Shown here one piece after another: positions 17,198 to 26,782 of a stretch of DNA of 64,000 bases (within the stretch, counting starts at the first letter, position 1; each line of letters begins with the position of its first letter). A model generated the notes under the pieces. It did no database searches. It was not told where the DNA came from and worked only from the letters and a program-made list of their open reading frames with translations. The stretch is from positions 4,632,501 through 4,696,500 of the forward strand of contig NZ_CP089211.1 of the NCBI RefSeq assembly GCF_021183825.1, written 5' to 3'. A program made the position numbers and the translations under genes. The stretch comes from Sinomicrobium kalidii (GTDB lineage Bacteria > Bacteroidota > Bacteroidia > Flavobacteriales > Flavobacteriaceae).

Positions 17198-19591
17198 GTG
17201 TGTCAAACAACAAGTTATAAAAGGTATAAAAACCCGGAGTTATGGAGACTGCTGTTCCTCCTGCTGCTGCCGGTTTCCATGATCGCACAATCGGGGAAAG
17301 TCCGCGTTAACGGTACGGTTACAGACAGTTCGGGAGCGGCAGTGTTCGGGGCTACCGTGATGGTCCGGCAAACTGCTGACGGAGCGGTAACAGATGAAAA
17401 CGGGAATTTCGAATTATTGCTTAACGAAGGCAGGTATATCCTGGAGACTTCCTACATGGGCTACAAACCCGGAACAGCGGCGATAGAAGTTAAAAAGGGG
17501 AGTCCCAATAAGGTAAGTATAAGGGTCGAGGAATCACCTTATTCGCTCGAGGAAGTTGTGCTCTCCGGCAAAAGTATTGTCCGGCAGGTAGAAGAAAGGG
17601 CCTATAACGTCAGCGTGGTCAATGCCCGGAAACTCCATCACACCACGCTCGACCTGGGGCATGCCCTGGACAGGGTTTCCGGTATAAGGGTAAGGGAAAG
17701 CGGCGGCGTGGGATCGCAGATGAACTTTTCCATCAACGGGTTTCGCGGAAAGCAGGTCCGGTTTTTTATTGACGGTATCCCCATGGATAATTTCGGTTCA
17801 TCATTCCAGCTCAATAACATTCCCATAAACCTCGCGGAGCGGATTGAAGTTTACAAGGGCGTGGTACCCATTGGCTTGGGTTCGGATGCTCTGGGGGGAG
17901 CTGTGAACATCATTACCAACACCTATGAAAAAAGCCATCTCGATGCTTCCTATTCCTACGGGTCTTTTAATACGCACAGGTCTATGGTCAATGCCATTTA
18001 TGTGGCCAAATCCGGGTTTACGGCACAGATCAATGCATTTCAAAACTATTCTGATAACAATTATAAGATGGATGTGGAAGTATCTGATCTCGAAACCGGG
18101 GAATACTATCCCATGCGTACCGTAAGAAGGTTTCACGATACATACCACAACGAAACGGTGGTAGCCAATATCGGGGTGGTGAACAAATCCTATGCGGACA
18201 GGCTGCTGTTTGGAGTTACCCTGGGGAACAGTTACCGGGAGATCCAGACGGGTGCCCGGGTGGTCAGTGTTTTCGGGGGATGGCATCGCAAGGGAAATAT
18301 TATAATGCCCACCCTGAAATATAAAAAGGACGATTTTTTAACGGAGGGCCTGGACTTCAGGTTCAATGCGAATTACAATTTCGGACAGGAAAAGAACATC
18401 GATACCCTCAACAGGAGGTATAACTGGCTGGGACAGTACAAGGAGTATCCCAACCCGGGCGGCGAACGGTCCTATTCGCGCTATAAGTTCAGGAATAACA
18501 ACGGTCTCGCTTCGGCCAACTGGGATTATGCCATAGGCGAGCATCACAAGCTTACATTAAACAATACCTTCAACACCTTCAGCCGGGAAGGGGAGGACGA
18601 ACTGGACCCGGACAGCGACATTTACGAACAACCGCAGAAAACCCTGAAAAATATAGCAGGCCTCGGCTACCGGTATGAGTCTGACGACTGGAATGCCACC
18701 GTGTTCGGCAAGCAGTACTTTCAGCAGAACAAATACGCACTGGCCTATAATCCTTCGGGGAACTACGGGGACGTGGCCTATAAAAACCAGTTGAACAAAT
18801 TCAACTATACGGGATACGGAGCGGCCGTGACCTGTTTCCTGACCGATAACTTCCAGTTAAAGGCTTCGTACGAAAAAAGTTATCGTCTTCCGGACAACGA
18901 GGAGCTGTACGGCGACCTGATTAACCTTGAAGGCAATATTGACCTGGAGCCCGAACACAGTCACAATTTTAACCTCGGTGCCGGCTACTGGTGGCAGTTC
19001 GGGGAACGGCACCGTTTGCATTTCAGTGCCAACGGTTTTTACAGGGATGCCAAAAACTTTATATACCGCCGGCTCAATACCAACCAGGCTATGCAGATCA
19101 TGGATAATCTGGACGGTGTTACCAATATAGGAGTGGAAGGGCAGGTGCGCTATCAGTACGGCAACAAGCTGACGGCGGGGGTGAACGTAACCTACCAGGA
19201 TTTACGGGATAACAGTCGTTTCCTGGACGGCGGTACTACAAAAAACGATGTGTACCGCGACCGGATTCCCAATATACCCTACCTGTATGGCAATGCCGAT
19301 GTGTCTTATACGTTTTCCGGCCTGCGGAAGGAAGATACCATGAGTATCGGGTACAATATGCTTTATGTACATGCCTTTTACCTTTTCTGGCCCGGCAGGG
19401 GCGGGAAAAATACCAAATACGGTATCCCGGAACAGCTATCCCACGATATCAACATTACCTATACCCTGAAAGACAAATTGCAGTTTACACTGGAATGCCG
19501 GAATATCCTGAACAGGAACCTCTATGACAATTTCAGTTTACAAAAACCCGGAAGGAACTTTACGGGAAAGATCAAATACACCTTTTTTTAA
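17198..19591 (+). CDS. TonB-dependent siderophore receptor
   Basis: 797 aa. The start must be GTG (17198): an in-frame stop lies just upstream (17171) and the signal sequence LWRLLFLLLLPVSMIAQ is in this frame with no earlier ATG. A carboxypeptidase-regulatory-like domain (about 35-110) is followed by a plug (about 125-235, NGFRGKQVRFFIDGIPMD, IEVYKGVVPIGLGSDALGG) and a barrel. The plug is close to the catecholate/CirA-FepA type. It imports ferric siderophores or a similar chelate, and is followed after 26 bp by its DUF4374 partner. Confidence 0.9.
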   Translation: MCQTTSYKRYKNPELWRLLFLLLLPVSMIAQSGKVRVNGTVTDSSGAAVFGATVMVRQTADGAVTDENGNFELLLNEGRYILETSYMGYKPGTAAIEVKKGSPNKVSIRVEESPYSLEEVVLSGKSIVRQVEERAYNVSVVNARKLHHTTLDLGHALDRVSGIRVRESGGVGSQMNFSINGFRGKQVRFFIDGIPMDNFGSSFQLNNIPINLAERIEVYKGVVPIGLGSDALGGAVNIITNTYEKSHLDASYSYGSFNTHRSMVNAIYVAKSGFTAQINAFQNYSDNNYKMDVEVSDLETGEYYPMRTVRRFHDTYHNETVVANIGVVNKSYADRLLFGVTLGNSYREIQTGARVVSVFGGWHRKGNIIMPTLKYKKDDFLTEGLDFRFNANYNFGQEKNIDTLNRRYNWLGQYKEYPNPGGERSYSRYKFRNNNGLASANWDYAIGEHHKLTLNNTFNTFSREGEDELDPDSDIYEQPQKTLKNIAGLGYRYESDDWNATVFGKQYFQQNKYALAYNPSGNYGDVAYKNQLNKFNYTGYGAAVTCFLTDNFQLKASYEKSYRLPDNEELYGDLINLEGNIDLEPEHSHNFNLGAGYWWQFGERHRLHFSANGFYRDAKNFIYRRLNTNQAMQIMDNLDGVTNIGVEGQVRYQYGNKLTAGVNVTYQDLRDNSRFLDGGTTKNDVYRDRIPNIPYLYGNADVSYTFSGLRKEDTMSIGYNMLYVHAFYLFWPGRGGKNTKYGIPEQLSHDINITYTLKDKLQFTLECRNILNRNLYDNFSLQKPGRNFTGKIKYTFF

Positions 19592-19617
19592 TTTATAAAT
19601 AAAACCAGATATACACA

Positions 19618-20880
19618 ATGAGAAAATCATCTTACTTTTTAAGCATTTTTACCCTGGCTTCCGCAGCATTTTTTGCAGGATGCAGCAGTGATGACGACAC
19701 TCCCGGCGATAATGGCGGCGAGGGCACACCAGGGGCGGAGTCCAAATATATAATAACCGCAACTCCCACAGCCTCCGAAGGTGTGGCCGATTACATCCTT
19801 ACGGCAGACGATCTGACCGGCGGCACCATTACCACACAGGGGAACGGTATTGAACAGGACGGGACATACCGGTATTACGTAACCAGCAACAACAGGTTTT
19901 TCAGCCTCCTCTACGGGCAGGGCAACCCCGGTGCGGTGACCACCTACCAGTTGAATAACGAAGGAGCACTGGAAAGGCTGTCCAATTTTCAGTCTGAAAC
20001 CGTACAGGCTTTTGCCGCCGTGGATGACGATATCCTTATGGTGAAGATATCGAGGAGTGCGGATGCGCCTTATGCCTACTGGTACCGTTTGAACACCGAA
20101 ACCTCGCAGTTTGTGGACGAAGGGCAGATCAATACCCGGGAACTGGCCGATAAGGAAAACGGGGAACTCGCCTTCTTTTCCTGGATCACACAGGTGGGAG
20201 ACAAGGTCTATATGCCTTATTTTACGGTAAAGGCCTGCTGTAATGATACTTTCGGGACAGCATATCCCGACGAGGCCAATATTGCCGTGTATTCCTATCC
20301 GGAAATGGAACTGGAAACCGTTATTTACGATGACCGGACCAGCTATATAGGCCGTTATTTCGTAAACGGGCTTACCGTGGATGAGAACGGGGATGCCTAT
20401 GCCTTCTCTTCTTCGGTGGCAACTACCAACGGTGAAGTGACATCTACCAAACCTTCTGCCATAACCCGCATTAAGAACGGGACCACTGAATTCGACGAAG
20501 ATTATTTCTTTAACCTGGAAGAAGCCACCGGCGGACTGTACATTACAGATCATATCTATGCCGGTAACGGCAGGTTCATTGGTATTATGAAAGAAGAAAA
20601 GACCTCGGCATACAGCAGCGGAAATATCTATGTTGTTATCGATGTTTACAACAAAACGGTTACCGAGGTTACCGGGGTTCCCGAGGCTTCCGGGATCGTA
20701 AGCGTAACCAACATGAACAACTATGTTTCTGAAGACGGCAGTGTAGTAAATGTGGGGATCACGACAGAAGCGGGCAGTTATGTTTACAATATCGATGTAG
20801 CGACTGCCTCTGCTACCCGCGGACTCGAGGTACAGGGCGGCGTTATCACTGCCATCAGTAAACTGGACCCGGCGGAATAA
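19618..20880 (+). CDS. DUF4374 family lipoprotein
   Basis: 420 aa. Lipobox FAGC in MRKSSYFLSIFTLASAAFFAGC followed by SSDDDTPGDNGGEG, an acidic surface-lipoprotein signal. The rest is a beta-propeller-like repeat protein (TAYVTxx-style blades such as NIAVYSYPEMELETVIYDD, KPSAITRIKNGTTEFDEDY). DUF4374 proteins lie next to TonB receptors and PepSY proteins in Bacteroidota iron-uptake loci and probably bind the substrate at the cell surface. A strong terminator follows. Confidence 0.85.
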   Translation: MRKSSYFLSIFTLASAAFFAGCSSDDDTPGDNGGEGTPGAESKYIITATPTASEGVADYILTADDLTGGTITTQGNGIEQDGTYRYYVTSNNRFFSLLYGQGNPGAVTTYQLNNEGALERLSNFQSETVQAFAAVDDDILMVKISRSADAPYAYWYRLNTETSQFVDEGQINTRELADKENGELAFFSWITQVGDKVYMPYFTVKACCNDTFGTAYPDEANIAVYSYPEMELETVIYDDRTSYIGRYFVNGLTVDENGDAYAFSSSVATTNGEVTSTKPSAITRIKNGTTEFDEDYFFNLEEATGGLYITDHIYAGNGRFIGIMKEEKTSAYSSGNIYVVIDVYNKTVTEVTGVPEASGIVSVTNMNNYVSEDGSVVNVGITTEAGSYVYNIDVATASATRGLEVQGGVITAISKLDPAE

Positions 20881-20909
20881 TAGCGTACCTGAAAAAGAAA
20901 TGTTCAGTA

Positions 20910-20938
20910 ATGCTCCCGGAATCCGGGGGCATTTTTTT
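20910..20938 (+). terminator. Rho-independent terminator after the DUF4374 gene
   Basis: Stem ATGCTCCCGG (20910-20919) / CCGGGGGCAT (20923-20932), loop AAT, then TTTTTT. Confidence 0.85.
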
Positions 20939-21073
20939 GTAGTGTGACGGGTATTGCGAAGCAGAGTGGTCAGTCATTTTGAGTGTATCTGTTTCTGCTT
21001 ATCGCAAGTAGTTCCGCATAAAATTTTTGTGTGTCAGTGGTGTTTTATAATACGGGCAGGCGGGCACCATAAA

Positions 21074-21108
21074 AAAACCAGTCTTGTTTTAATAACAAGA
21101 CTGGTTTT
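21074..21108 (-). terminator. Terminator after nrdA
   Basis: Perfect 15-bp stem AAAACCAGTCTTGTT (21074-21088) / AACAAGACTGGTTTT (21094-21108); on the minus strand it is followed by a run of T. Bidirectional action is possible. Confidence 0.85.
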
Positions 21109-21134
21109 CCGGTATTCCGAAGTTTTGTTATGTA

Positions 21135-22829
21135 TCAGGATTCACAACTGCTGCAGTTCACCAGGTTGTTTACCATTTCCTTGGAAACACTCTGGCTTCT
21201 CTGGTAGTACAGTGTTTTAACGCCCAGTTTCCACGCTTCGATGATGAGTTTGTTCACTTCCTTGATCGGAACGGCGGAAGGGATATTGATGTTCAGGCTT
21301 TGCGACTGGTCTACGTATTTCTGACGGATGGAAGCCTGTTGAATGATCTCCAGCTGGCTGATCTCCTTGAAAGTTTTGAACACCGCTTTTTCGTGGTCGG
21401 ACAGGATATCCAGTTTCTGGACGCTGCCGCTGTCGAGCATGATGTTCCTCCAGGTATCTTCATTGTCCTGTCCTTTTTCTTCCAGTAATTTTTTCAGGTA
21501 TTTGTTTTTCCGGATAAAGTTCCCCTTGGAAAGTCCGGCCTTGTAATAATTACTGCTGAAGGGTTCGATTCCCGGCGAGGTTTGCCCCAGGATGGCCGAA
21601 GAGGAAGTGGTAGGCGCAATGGCCAGGGTGGTGGTGTTCCTTCTTCCGTACCCGGTCAGCACTTCGGGTTCGCCGTAGATCCTTGCCAGTTCTTCGGTAG
21701 CCTTGTCGGCTTTTCCCCTGATGTGTTTGAAGATCTCGGTACTTTTCATTTTGGCCTCCATGCCTTCAAACGGGATCATGCTTTTCTGTAAGTAGGAATG
21801 CCAGCCCAGCACGCCCAGGCCGAGGGCCCTGTGGCGTTTGGCAAAGCGGTTGGCCGAAGCCAGGTAGTGATTGCCTTCGGTTTTAACCACAAATTCCTGC
21901 AATACGGCATCCAGGAAGAAGATGGCCAGTTTAACGGCTTCGGTGTTTTTCCACTCGTCGTACAACTCCAGGTTCATGGACGATAAACAGCAGATAAAGG
22001 ATTCGTCTGCAGAAGAAGGCAGCATGATCTCCGAACAGAGGTTGCTGGCATTGATCTGCATGTTCTTGTCTTTGTATACCTGCGGCTTGTTCCGGTTTAC
22101 GTTGTCGGTAAAAAAGATATAGGGCAACCCTTTTTGTTGCCGGCTTTCCAGTACCCGGGCCCATACCTTGCGCTTGTCCATATCGCCGTCTATCATTTCC
22201 TGCATCCAGTAGTCCGGGACACAGACACCGAAGAACAGGTTCTGGATAGGGTTACCGATATCCTTGATCTTCAGGAACTCTTCGATATCCGGGTGATCGA
22301 TGTCCAGGTAAGTGGCAAAGGCCCCGCGCCTTACACCGCCCTGTGAAATGGTGTCCATGGCGGTATCGAACAGTTTCATGAAACTCACGGCGCCGCTGCT
22401 TTTCCCGTTGTCGGAAACGGCACTTCCGCGGGCACGCAGGGAACCGAAATAACCGGAAGTTCCGCCGCCTATCTTGGTTTGCATGATCACTTCCCCCAGT
22501 TTGTGCGTAATCCCTTCTATGTGGTCCGGGACATGAACGTTAAAGCAGGAAATGGGCAGTCCTCTTTCCGTTCCCATGTTGGCCCATATGGGAGAACTGA
22601 GGCTCATCCATCCGCGCTCTATCATTTCCTGGAAGGATTCTTTGAGTTCCGGTTTGTACAATCGCTTGGCCGCCGCCGTGGTGATCCGGTCAATGGCGCC
22701 TTCCACGGTTTCGCCTTTTAAGAGGTAACCGCGGTTCAGTATCTGTTCGCTTTCATCGTTTTTCCACCAGAGTTTTTCCCTCAGGGTAATATCATTTTCC
22801 GTGGCTAATGGTAATTCTTTCGTAATCAT
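21135..22829 (-). CDS. nrdA: Ribonucleoside-diphosphate reductase, alpha subunit (class I, short form without ATP-cone)
   Basis: 564 aa; reduces ribonucleotides to deoxyribonucleotides with NrdB. All catalytic residues are present: Cys95 (PISCFN) and Cys280/281 as the active-site redox pair, Asn263-Leu-Cys265-Ser-Glu267 (radical Cys with its Asn and Glu), Tyr541-Tyr542 for radical transfer, and C-terminal CSSC (559-562) for re-reduction. E. coli NrdA is about 760 aa; the missing part is the N-terminal ATP-cone that senses ATP/dATP, so overall activity control by this site is absent. The gene follows nrdB after 21 bp. Confidence 0.97.
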   Translation of the reverse strand: MITKELPLATENDITLREKLWWKNDESEQILNRGYLLKGETVEGAIDRITTAAAKRLYKPELKESFQEMIERGWMSLSSPIWANMGTERGLPISCFNVHVPDHIEGITHKLGEVIMQTKIGGGTSGYFGSLRARGSAVSDNGKSSGAVSFMKLFDTAMDTISQGGVRRGAFATYLDIDHPDIEEFLKIKDIGNPIQNLFFGVCVPDYWMQEMIDGDMDKRKVWARVLESRQQKGLPYIFFTDNVNRNKPQVYKDKNMQINASNLCSEIMLPSSADESFICCLSSMNLELYDEWKNTEAVKLAIFFLDAVLQEFVVKTEGNHYLASANRFAKRHRALGLGVLGWHSYLQKSMIPFEGMEAKMKSTEIFKHIRGKADKATEELARIYGEPEVLTGYGRRNTTTLAIAPTTSSSAILGQTSPGIEPFSSNYYKAGLSKGNFIRKNKYLKKLLEEKGQDNEDTWRNIMLDSGSVQKLDILSDHEKAVFKTFKEISQLEIIQQASIRQKYVDQSQSLNINIPSAVPIKEVNKLIIEAWKLGVKTLYYQRSQSVSKEMVNNLVNCSSCES

Positions 22830-22850
22830 CCCTGCAATTTCGTTTTAATA

Positions 22851-23825
22851 TTAAAATAAATCATCTGCTGTAATGCTCTTGTCGTGTTTGGTGTAGTCCA
22901 CGGGCCTTTTGGCGAAGAAATCGTCCAGGCTGTTGGCAAAGACCTCTTCTTCAAACCACCGCAGCGGGGCGTATTCGGCCGCCGTGATCCCGTAAATCCT
23001 GTCCATTCCTATTTTTTCCATACTGTCGTCAATACGGAATTTCATAAAGTTCAGCAGATCGTTCTTCTTTACGGTCTCGAGCTCACCGTCTTCAAATATC
23101 CAGTCCAGTATTTTCCCTTCGATATCGAGAGAATGTTTCACGGTCTCCTTAATGTGTGCAACGGTTTCCTCATCAAAGAAATCCGGATATTCTTCCTTGA
23201 TCTTGTTCACCAGGTAAATCCCGGCATTGGCATGGATCTGTTCATCTACCGATGTCCAGGCAATAATGTTGCTCACGTTCTTCATCAATCCCTTGAACCT
23301 CGTAAACGACAGGATGATGGCAAACTGGCTGAAAAGCGATACGTTCTCTATAAGGATGGAGAATAGTATGAGCGATACCACATATTTTTTCCTGTCTTCC
23401 GAATTGGCATTTTTAAGGGCCTGCGAAAGATAGTCCACCCGTTCCCCGATGACCGGGACTTCGAGCAGGTTCTTAAACTCGTTGTTATACCCCAGCACTT
23501 CCAGCAGCCTGGAATAGGCTTCGGAATGGCGGAATTCGCATTCGGCAAAGGTGCTCCCCAGTCCGTTAAATTCCGGTTTCGGAAAATGCTGGTAGATGTT
23601 TCCCCAAAACGTTTTTACTGCAACTTCTATTTGTGCAATAGCCAAAAGGCTGTTTTTTATGGCCGTCCTTTCCGCCTGGTTCAGGTAGGAGTGAAAGTCC
23701 TGGGTATCGGCGGTAAAATCCACTTCGCTGTGTACCCAGAACGACCGGTTTATTGCCTCGGTAAATTGCAGGACATCGGGGTACTCAAACGGTTTATAGT
23801 TAACTCTTCTATCAAAAATAGCCAT
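22851..23825 (-). CDS. nrdB: Ribonucleoside-diphosphate reductase, beta subunit (class Id-like)
   Basis: 324 aa ferritin-like radical subunit. Metal ligands by alignment: Glu67, Glu97-x-x-His100, Glu160, Glu195-x-x-His198; Tyr104 is at the usual radical-Tyr position. The first ligand is Glu instead of the Asp of class Ia/Ib, as in the F. johnsoniae class Id enzyme, which uses a dimanganese cofactor activated by superoxide and no Tyr radical (established for that enzyme). No N-terminal ATP-cone is fused to this subunit. First gene of nrdB-nrdA. Confidence 0.95.
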   Translation of the reverse strand: MAIFDRRVNYKPFEYPDVLQFTEAINRSFWVHSEVDFTADTQDFHSYLNQAERTAIKNSLLAIAQIEVAVKTFWGNIYQHFPKPEFNGLGSTFAECEFRHSEAYSRLLEVLGYNNEFKNLLEVPVIGERVDYLSQALKNANSEDRKKYVVSLILFSILIENVSLFSQFAIILSFTRFKGLMKNVSNIIAWTSVDEQIHANAGIYLVNKIKEEYPDFFDEETVAHIKETVKHSLDIEGKILDWIFEDGELETVKKNDLLNFMKFRIDDSMEKIGMDRIYGITAAEYAPLRWFEEEVFANSLDDFFAKRPVDYTKHDKSITADDLF

Positions 23826-24438
23826 AGTACTTTTGTTTTTTAAAACGTTGTATTTTTAGTAAAATGTTTGAAACCAGATTTCTGGAAAAGCAAATGAGAG
23901 AATATTTACTTTTTAATTGGGGAAAACTAAGTTACGGCATCAAACCGCCGGTTCTGAGCGGGAGTTCAAAAAGATTTAAAAAGGTTATTAACACATTTTA
24001 GGATCGCTGTTTATTGATGCCGGTTCAGGGTTTTAAATCGCTGTAATTTAGTGTATAAGAATTTAGTCTTCACAAATTTTCAGCTACAAATACACAGATG
24101 TACCAATAGTTGTTTTGCCACGGATGCTTTTTAGAGTTTTTTAGTTGGTATTGATAATTGCATAGTGATGGTTTCCTTTTGATTATTTATAAGCTATAAC
24201 ATCCAAATAACTTAATAACCTGTCAACTCCAAAACTCCCCAACTCCCCAACTCCAAAACTCCCCAACTCCAAAACCTTATTGTGTATCCTTTTTCCACTT
24301 AAAACTTGTAAAAAAGGGGAATATCCCCGTAACGGCTTTCGAATATTCCTTTTATATTTACTGTCAGGCCGGACATCATGCCTTTTTAGACGCAACCCTG
24401 CCTGAACTAACCGGAATAACCAACAAAATCAAAAAATC
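23826..24438. repeat. Gene-free gap with interspersed repeats
   Basis: Contains one partial copy of the CCACGGATxxACGAATG-type repeat (TTTTGCCACGGATGCTTTTT, 24113-24132) and a tract of AACTCC/CCAACTCCAAAACTCC words at 24180-24275 like that at 5660-5846. The promoter region of nrdBA is at its left end. I see no gene in it. Confidence 0.55.
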
Positions 24439-25626
24439 ATGAAAACAAAACTACTCCGTTTAATGCTGTTTGTGTTTGCTTCACAAGCTCCGTCTTTTTC
24501 ACAGGAACTCAACGATTTACAATTAAAGCAACAAATTATTAATGAAATAGGATCGAGGATAGATCACGATCTGGCCGAATCCAATCGTAAAATCCTGTCA
24601 TCCGATTCCCTGATCCTGAAACTGGATGCCGAAATAAATGAACTGAGAAGGAACAAGGACCGTATCCAGAACCTCACCGACAGGATCAACGCTATAGAGA
24701 ACAAACAGAAGGCAGTAAATGACCGGGAGCTCGGCCTGTATTCCGGGAATTATGAAACCGCGGTCATAAACCTTGCTTTTCTTGAATCGGACCTGAAGCC
24801 GATCAATCTGTTTCAGAGCAGCAGCAGTTTTTTTGCGGCGCTCAACCAGACCGGCAACCCTATGAACTACCCGGAATACGAAGGCTGGTATGAAGAATTC
24901 AAAGTGTTTATCAACAAGGAAAAGGACCGGGAAGTGCGTATCGGGGTGCTGAACGATATGTTGTCCACCACGGCAAGCTTTACGAAGGGGACCCCGCTCA
25001 CAGGTCCGGTGGTAGGGACCCTGTTCGACGGTATAGCCAGTTTTATAAGTAGCCTGGGGCGCAGTAAAAGGGAATTGCGCGAAAAAAGTGAAAAGATGAT
25101 GGCCGTGACGATGGTCCTGGGGCAGTATTCCAACGACATCCTGGCCATTGAGAACGAATGGACCTCCATAAACGAATCCCTGAAGGAACTACAGGAACTT
25201 TATGAAGAAACCCTGAACTACAATCTGGGACTGATAGGAGAATCCCGTACGGATTTTGAATCGGGTTTTATCACAGAAACCAACGGCAATGAAAAACTGG
25301 AATATCTCAACAGGCTGAAAGAACTGGCGAGGCAGCGGGTAATGGATGAGAAAGGGGACAGCCCCAAAGAGTGGAAGAAGACCTTTTATTATGAAATGGA
25401 AAAAGTACAGACCCTGAAGATAAGGTTCGGCGAGATCACCCGGAGGGTCAAACATAACATTACCGAATACAACGACCTGATAGAAAGGTACAAAAAGGCA
25501 GATTTCATGGCCTCCAAAATACAGGAACTCGGACAAAAATTAGAAAATCTGGACAAGAGTTTCAGCGATACCTACCAGCCGGAAACATATATCCGGGATG
25601 CGAAATTCATGTACGCCATAGAATAA
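24439..25626 (+). CDS. Secreted coiled-coil protein of unknown function
   Basis: 395 aa with a cleavable signal (MKTKLLRLMLFVFASQAPSFSQ). The mature protein is largely helical and charged: coiled-coil segments at about 40-95 (DAEINELRRNKDRIQNLTDR) and 215-395. A glycine/proline-containing, mildly hydrophobic stretch at about 178-200 (GTPLTGPVVGTLFDGIASFI) looks like a helical hairpin rather than a full membrane anchor. No catalytic motif or Cys pair is seen. I do not recognise the family. It is followed after 108 bp by an AraC regulator that seems to have its own promoter. Confidence 0.8.
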   Translation: MKTKLLRLMLFVFASQAPSFSQELNDLQLKQQIINEIGSRIDHDLAESNRKILSSDSLILKLDAEINELRRNKDRIQNLTDRINAIENKQKAVNDRELGLYSGNYETAVINLAFLESDLKPINLFQSSSSFFAALNQTGNPMNYPEYEGWYEEFKVFINKEKDREVRIGVLNDMLSTTASFTKGTPLTGPVVGTLFDGIASFISSLGRSKRELREKSEKMMAVTMVLGQYSNDILAIENEWTSINESLKELQELYEETLNYNLGLIGESRTDFESGFITETNGNEKLEYLNRLKELARQRVMDEKGDSPKEWKKTFYYEMEKVQTLKIRFGEITRRVKHNITEYNDLIERYKKADFMASKIQELGQKLENLDKSFSDTYQPETYIRDAKFMYAIE

Positions 25627-25705
25627 TACATTGCGGAAAGGCTATTATTTTCCGGACAAAAAAACGATAACGTCCTAAAGGCTGATCCATCTTTGTAAGA
25701 TTCGC

Positions 25706-25713
25706 TATCTTTG
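25706..25713 (+). promoter_or_regulatory. -7 box (TATCTTTG) for the AraC gene
   Basis: Perfect TAnnTTTG match, 22 bp before ATG 25735. It predicts a transcript start near 25720, which rules out the in-frame TTG at 25711 as start codon. No good -33 TTG is visible. Confidence 0.5.
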
Positions 25714-25734
25714 AATTTTATAAACCGGGATGTA

Positions 25735-26673
25735 ATGAAACAGATCAGGACCAAATCGCTTGAAGAATTCTATGAAGAAGCCGTGAACTTCACGGGAAGG
25801 GATATCAATGCACTTTTACCACCGGGCATTCACAGGGAAATAGGCCATTTTAACGTATTTGACATCTCGGAAACTATCAAAGAGGTGAAGCAGAGGAATA
25901 TAATGCCCTATAATCGCAGGGCCTATTACAAGATAAGCCTTATCCGCGGAAAAAACAGGGCGGAATATGCCGATAAGATCATTGATGTGGAAAAAAACGC
26001 CCTGTTGTTTGCTACGCCTAAAGTGCCCTATCACTGGTATCCGCTTGATGAAAACCAGTCGGGATCATTTTGTGTGTTTACGGCCGATTTCCTTATTAAA
26101 AACAAGGTCGGCGTGGTGCTGGATGAGCTCCCCATATTCAAATCGGGCGGCTACCCGGTTTTTGAGATCACCGATGAGGAGGCCGATGAAATAGGCCAAG
26201 TCTTCCGGAAAATGAGAAATGAACTGGGTTCGGATTACGAGTACAAATACGACCTGCTTCGCAATTTTGTCCTGGAACTCATTCACTACGGGCAGAAACT
26301 TCAGCCGGCTACTACCCTGCATCCCCGTCAGAATGCCGCCATACGGATTGTTTCGCTGTTTGCCGAACTGCTGGAGCGGCAGTTTCCCGTAGAACCGCCC
26401 AACCAGCGGCTGCAGTTGCGGACAGCAAAGGAATATGCCGAAAGACTGGCCGTACACGTCAATCACCTCAATAAGGTATTGAAGGAAAATACCGGGAAGA
26501 CCACCACCGGGATCATCAGCGACCGGATTGTACAGGAAGCCAAAATATTGCTGAAACAGACTGACTGGAATGTTTCCGAGATTGCTTACAGCCTCGGTTT
26601 TGATGAAGTGGCCCACTTTTCCAATTTTTTCAGAAAACAGACCTCCCTGTCACCACTGGCATTCCGTTCCTGA
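25735..26673 (+). CDS. AraC family transcriptional regulator
   Basis: 312 aa from ATG 25735 (MKQIRTKSLEEFY); a TTG eight codons earlier lies inside the likely promoter and is not used. N-terminal cupin-like sensing region (about 30-190) and C-terminal AraC HTH pair (about 225-312; NVSEIAYSLGFDEVAHFSNFFRKQTSLSP). The next gene, 110 bp on, is an SDR oxidoreductase, and the gap carries two TTTGCAAA sites 21 bp apart, so it probably activates that gene. This AraC-SDR pair is common in Flavobacteriia. Confidence 0.88.
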   Translation: MKQIRTKSLEEFYEEAVNFTGRDINALLPPGIHREIGHFNVFDISETIKEVKQRNIMPYNRRAYYKISLIRGKNRAEYADKIIDVEKNALLFATPKVPYHWYPLDENQSGSFCVFTADFLIKNKVGVVLDELPIFKSGGYPVFEITDEEADEIGQVFRKMRNELGSDYEYKYDLLRNFVLELIHYGQKLQPATTLHPRQNAAIRIVSLFAELLERQFPVEPPNQRLQLRTAKEYAERLAVHVNHLNKVLKENTGKTTTGIISDRIVQEAKILLKQTDWNVSEIAYSLGFDEVAHFSNFFRKQTSLSPLAFRS

Positions 26674-26690
26674 AGAGATAATATTTGAAT

Positions 26691-26719
26691 TTTGCAAATC
26701 ACGGATTGCTATTTGCAAA
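26691..26719 (+). promoter_or_regulatory. Tandem TTTGCAAA palindromes, candidate AraC operator
   Basis: TTTGCAAA at 26691-26698 and 26712-26719, start-to-start 21 bp (two helical turns), between the AraC gene and the SDR gene, 64-92 bp before the SDR start. Confidence 0.5.
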
Positions 26720-26782
26720 CAGTACGGTAGTGTTGAACCCGACCTTTGTTCCGTAGAAAATAACTAATAAAAAAACGGAACA

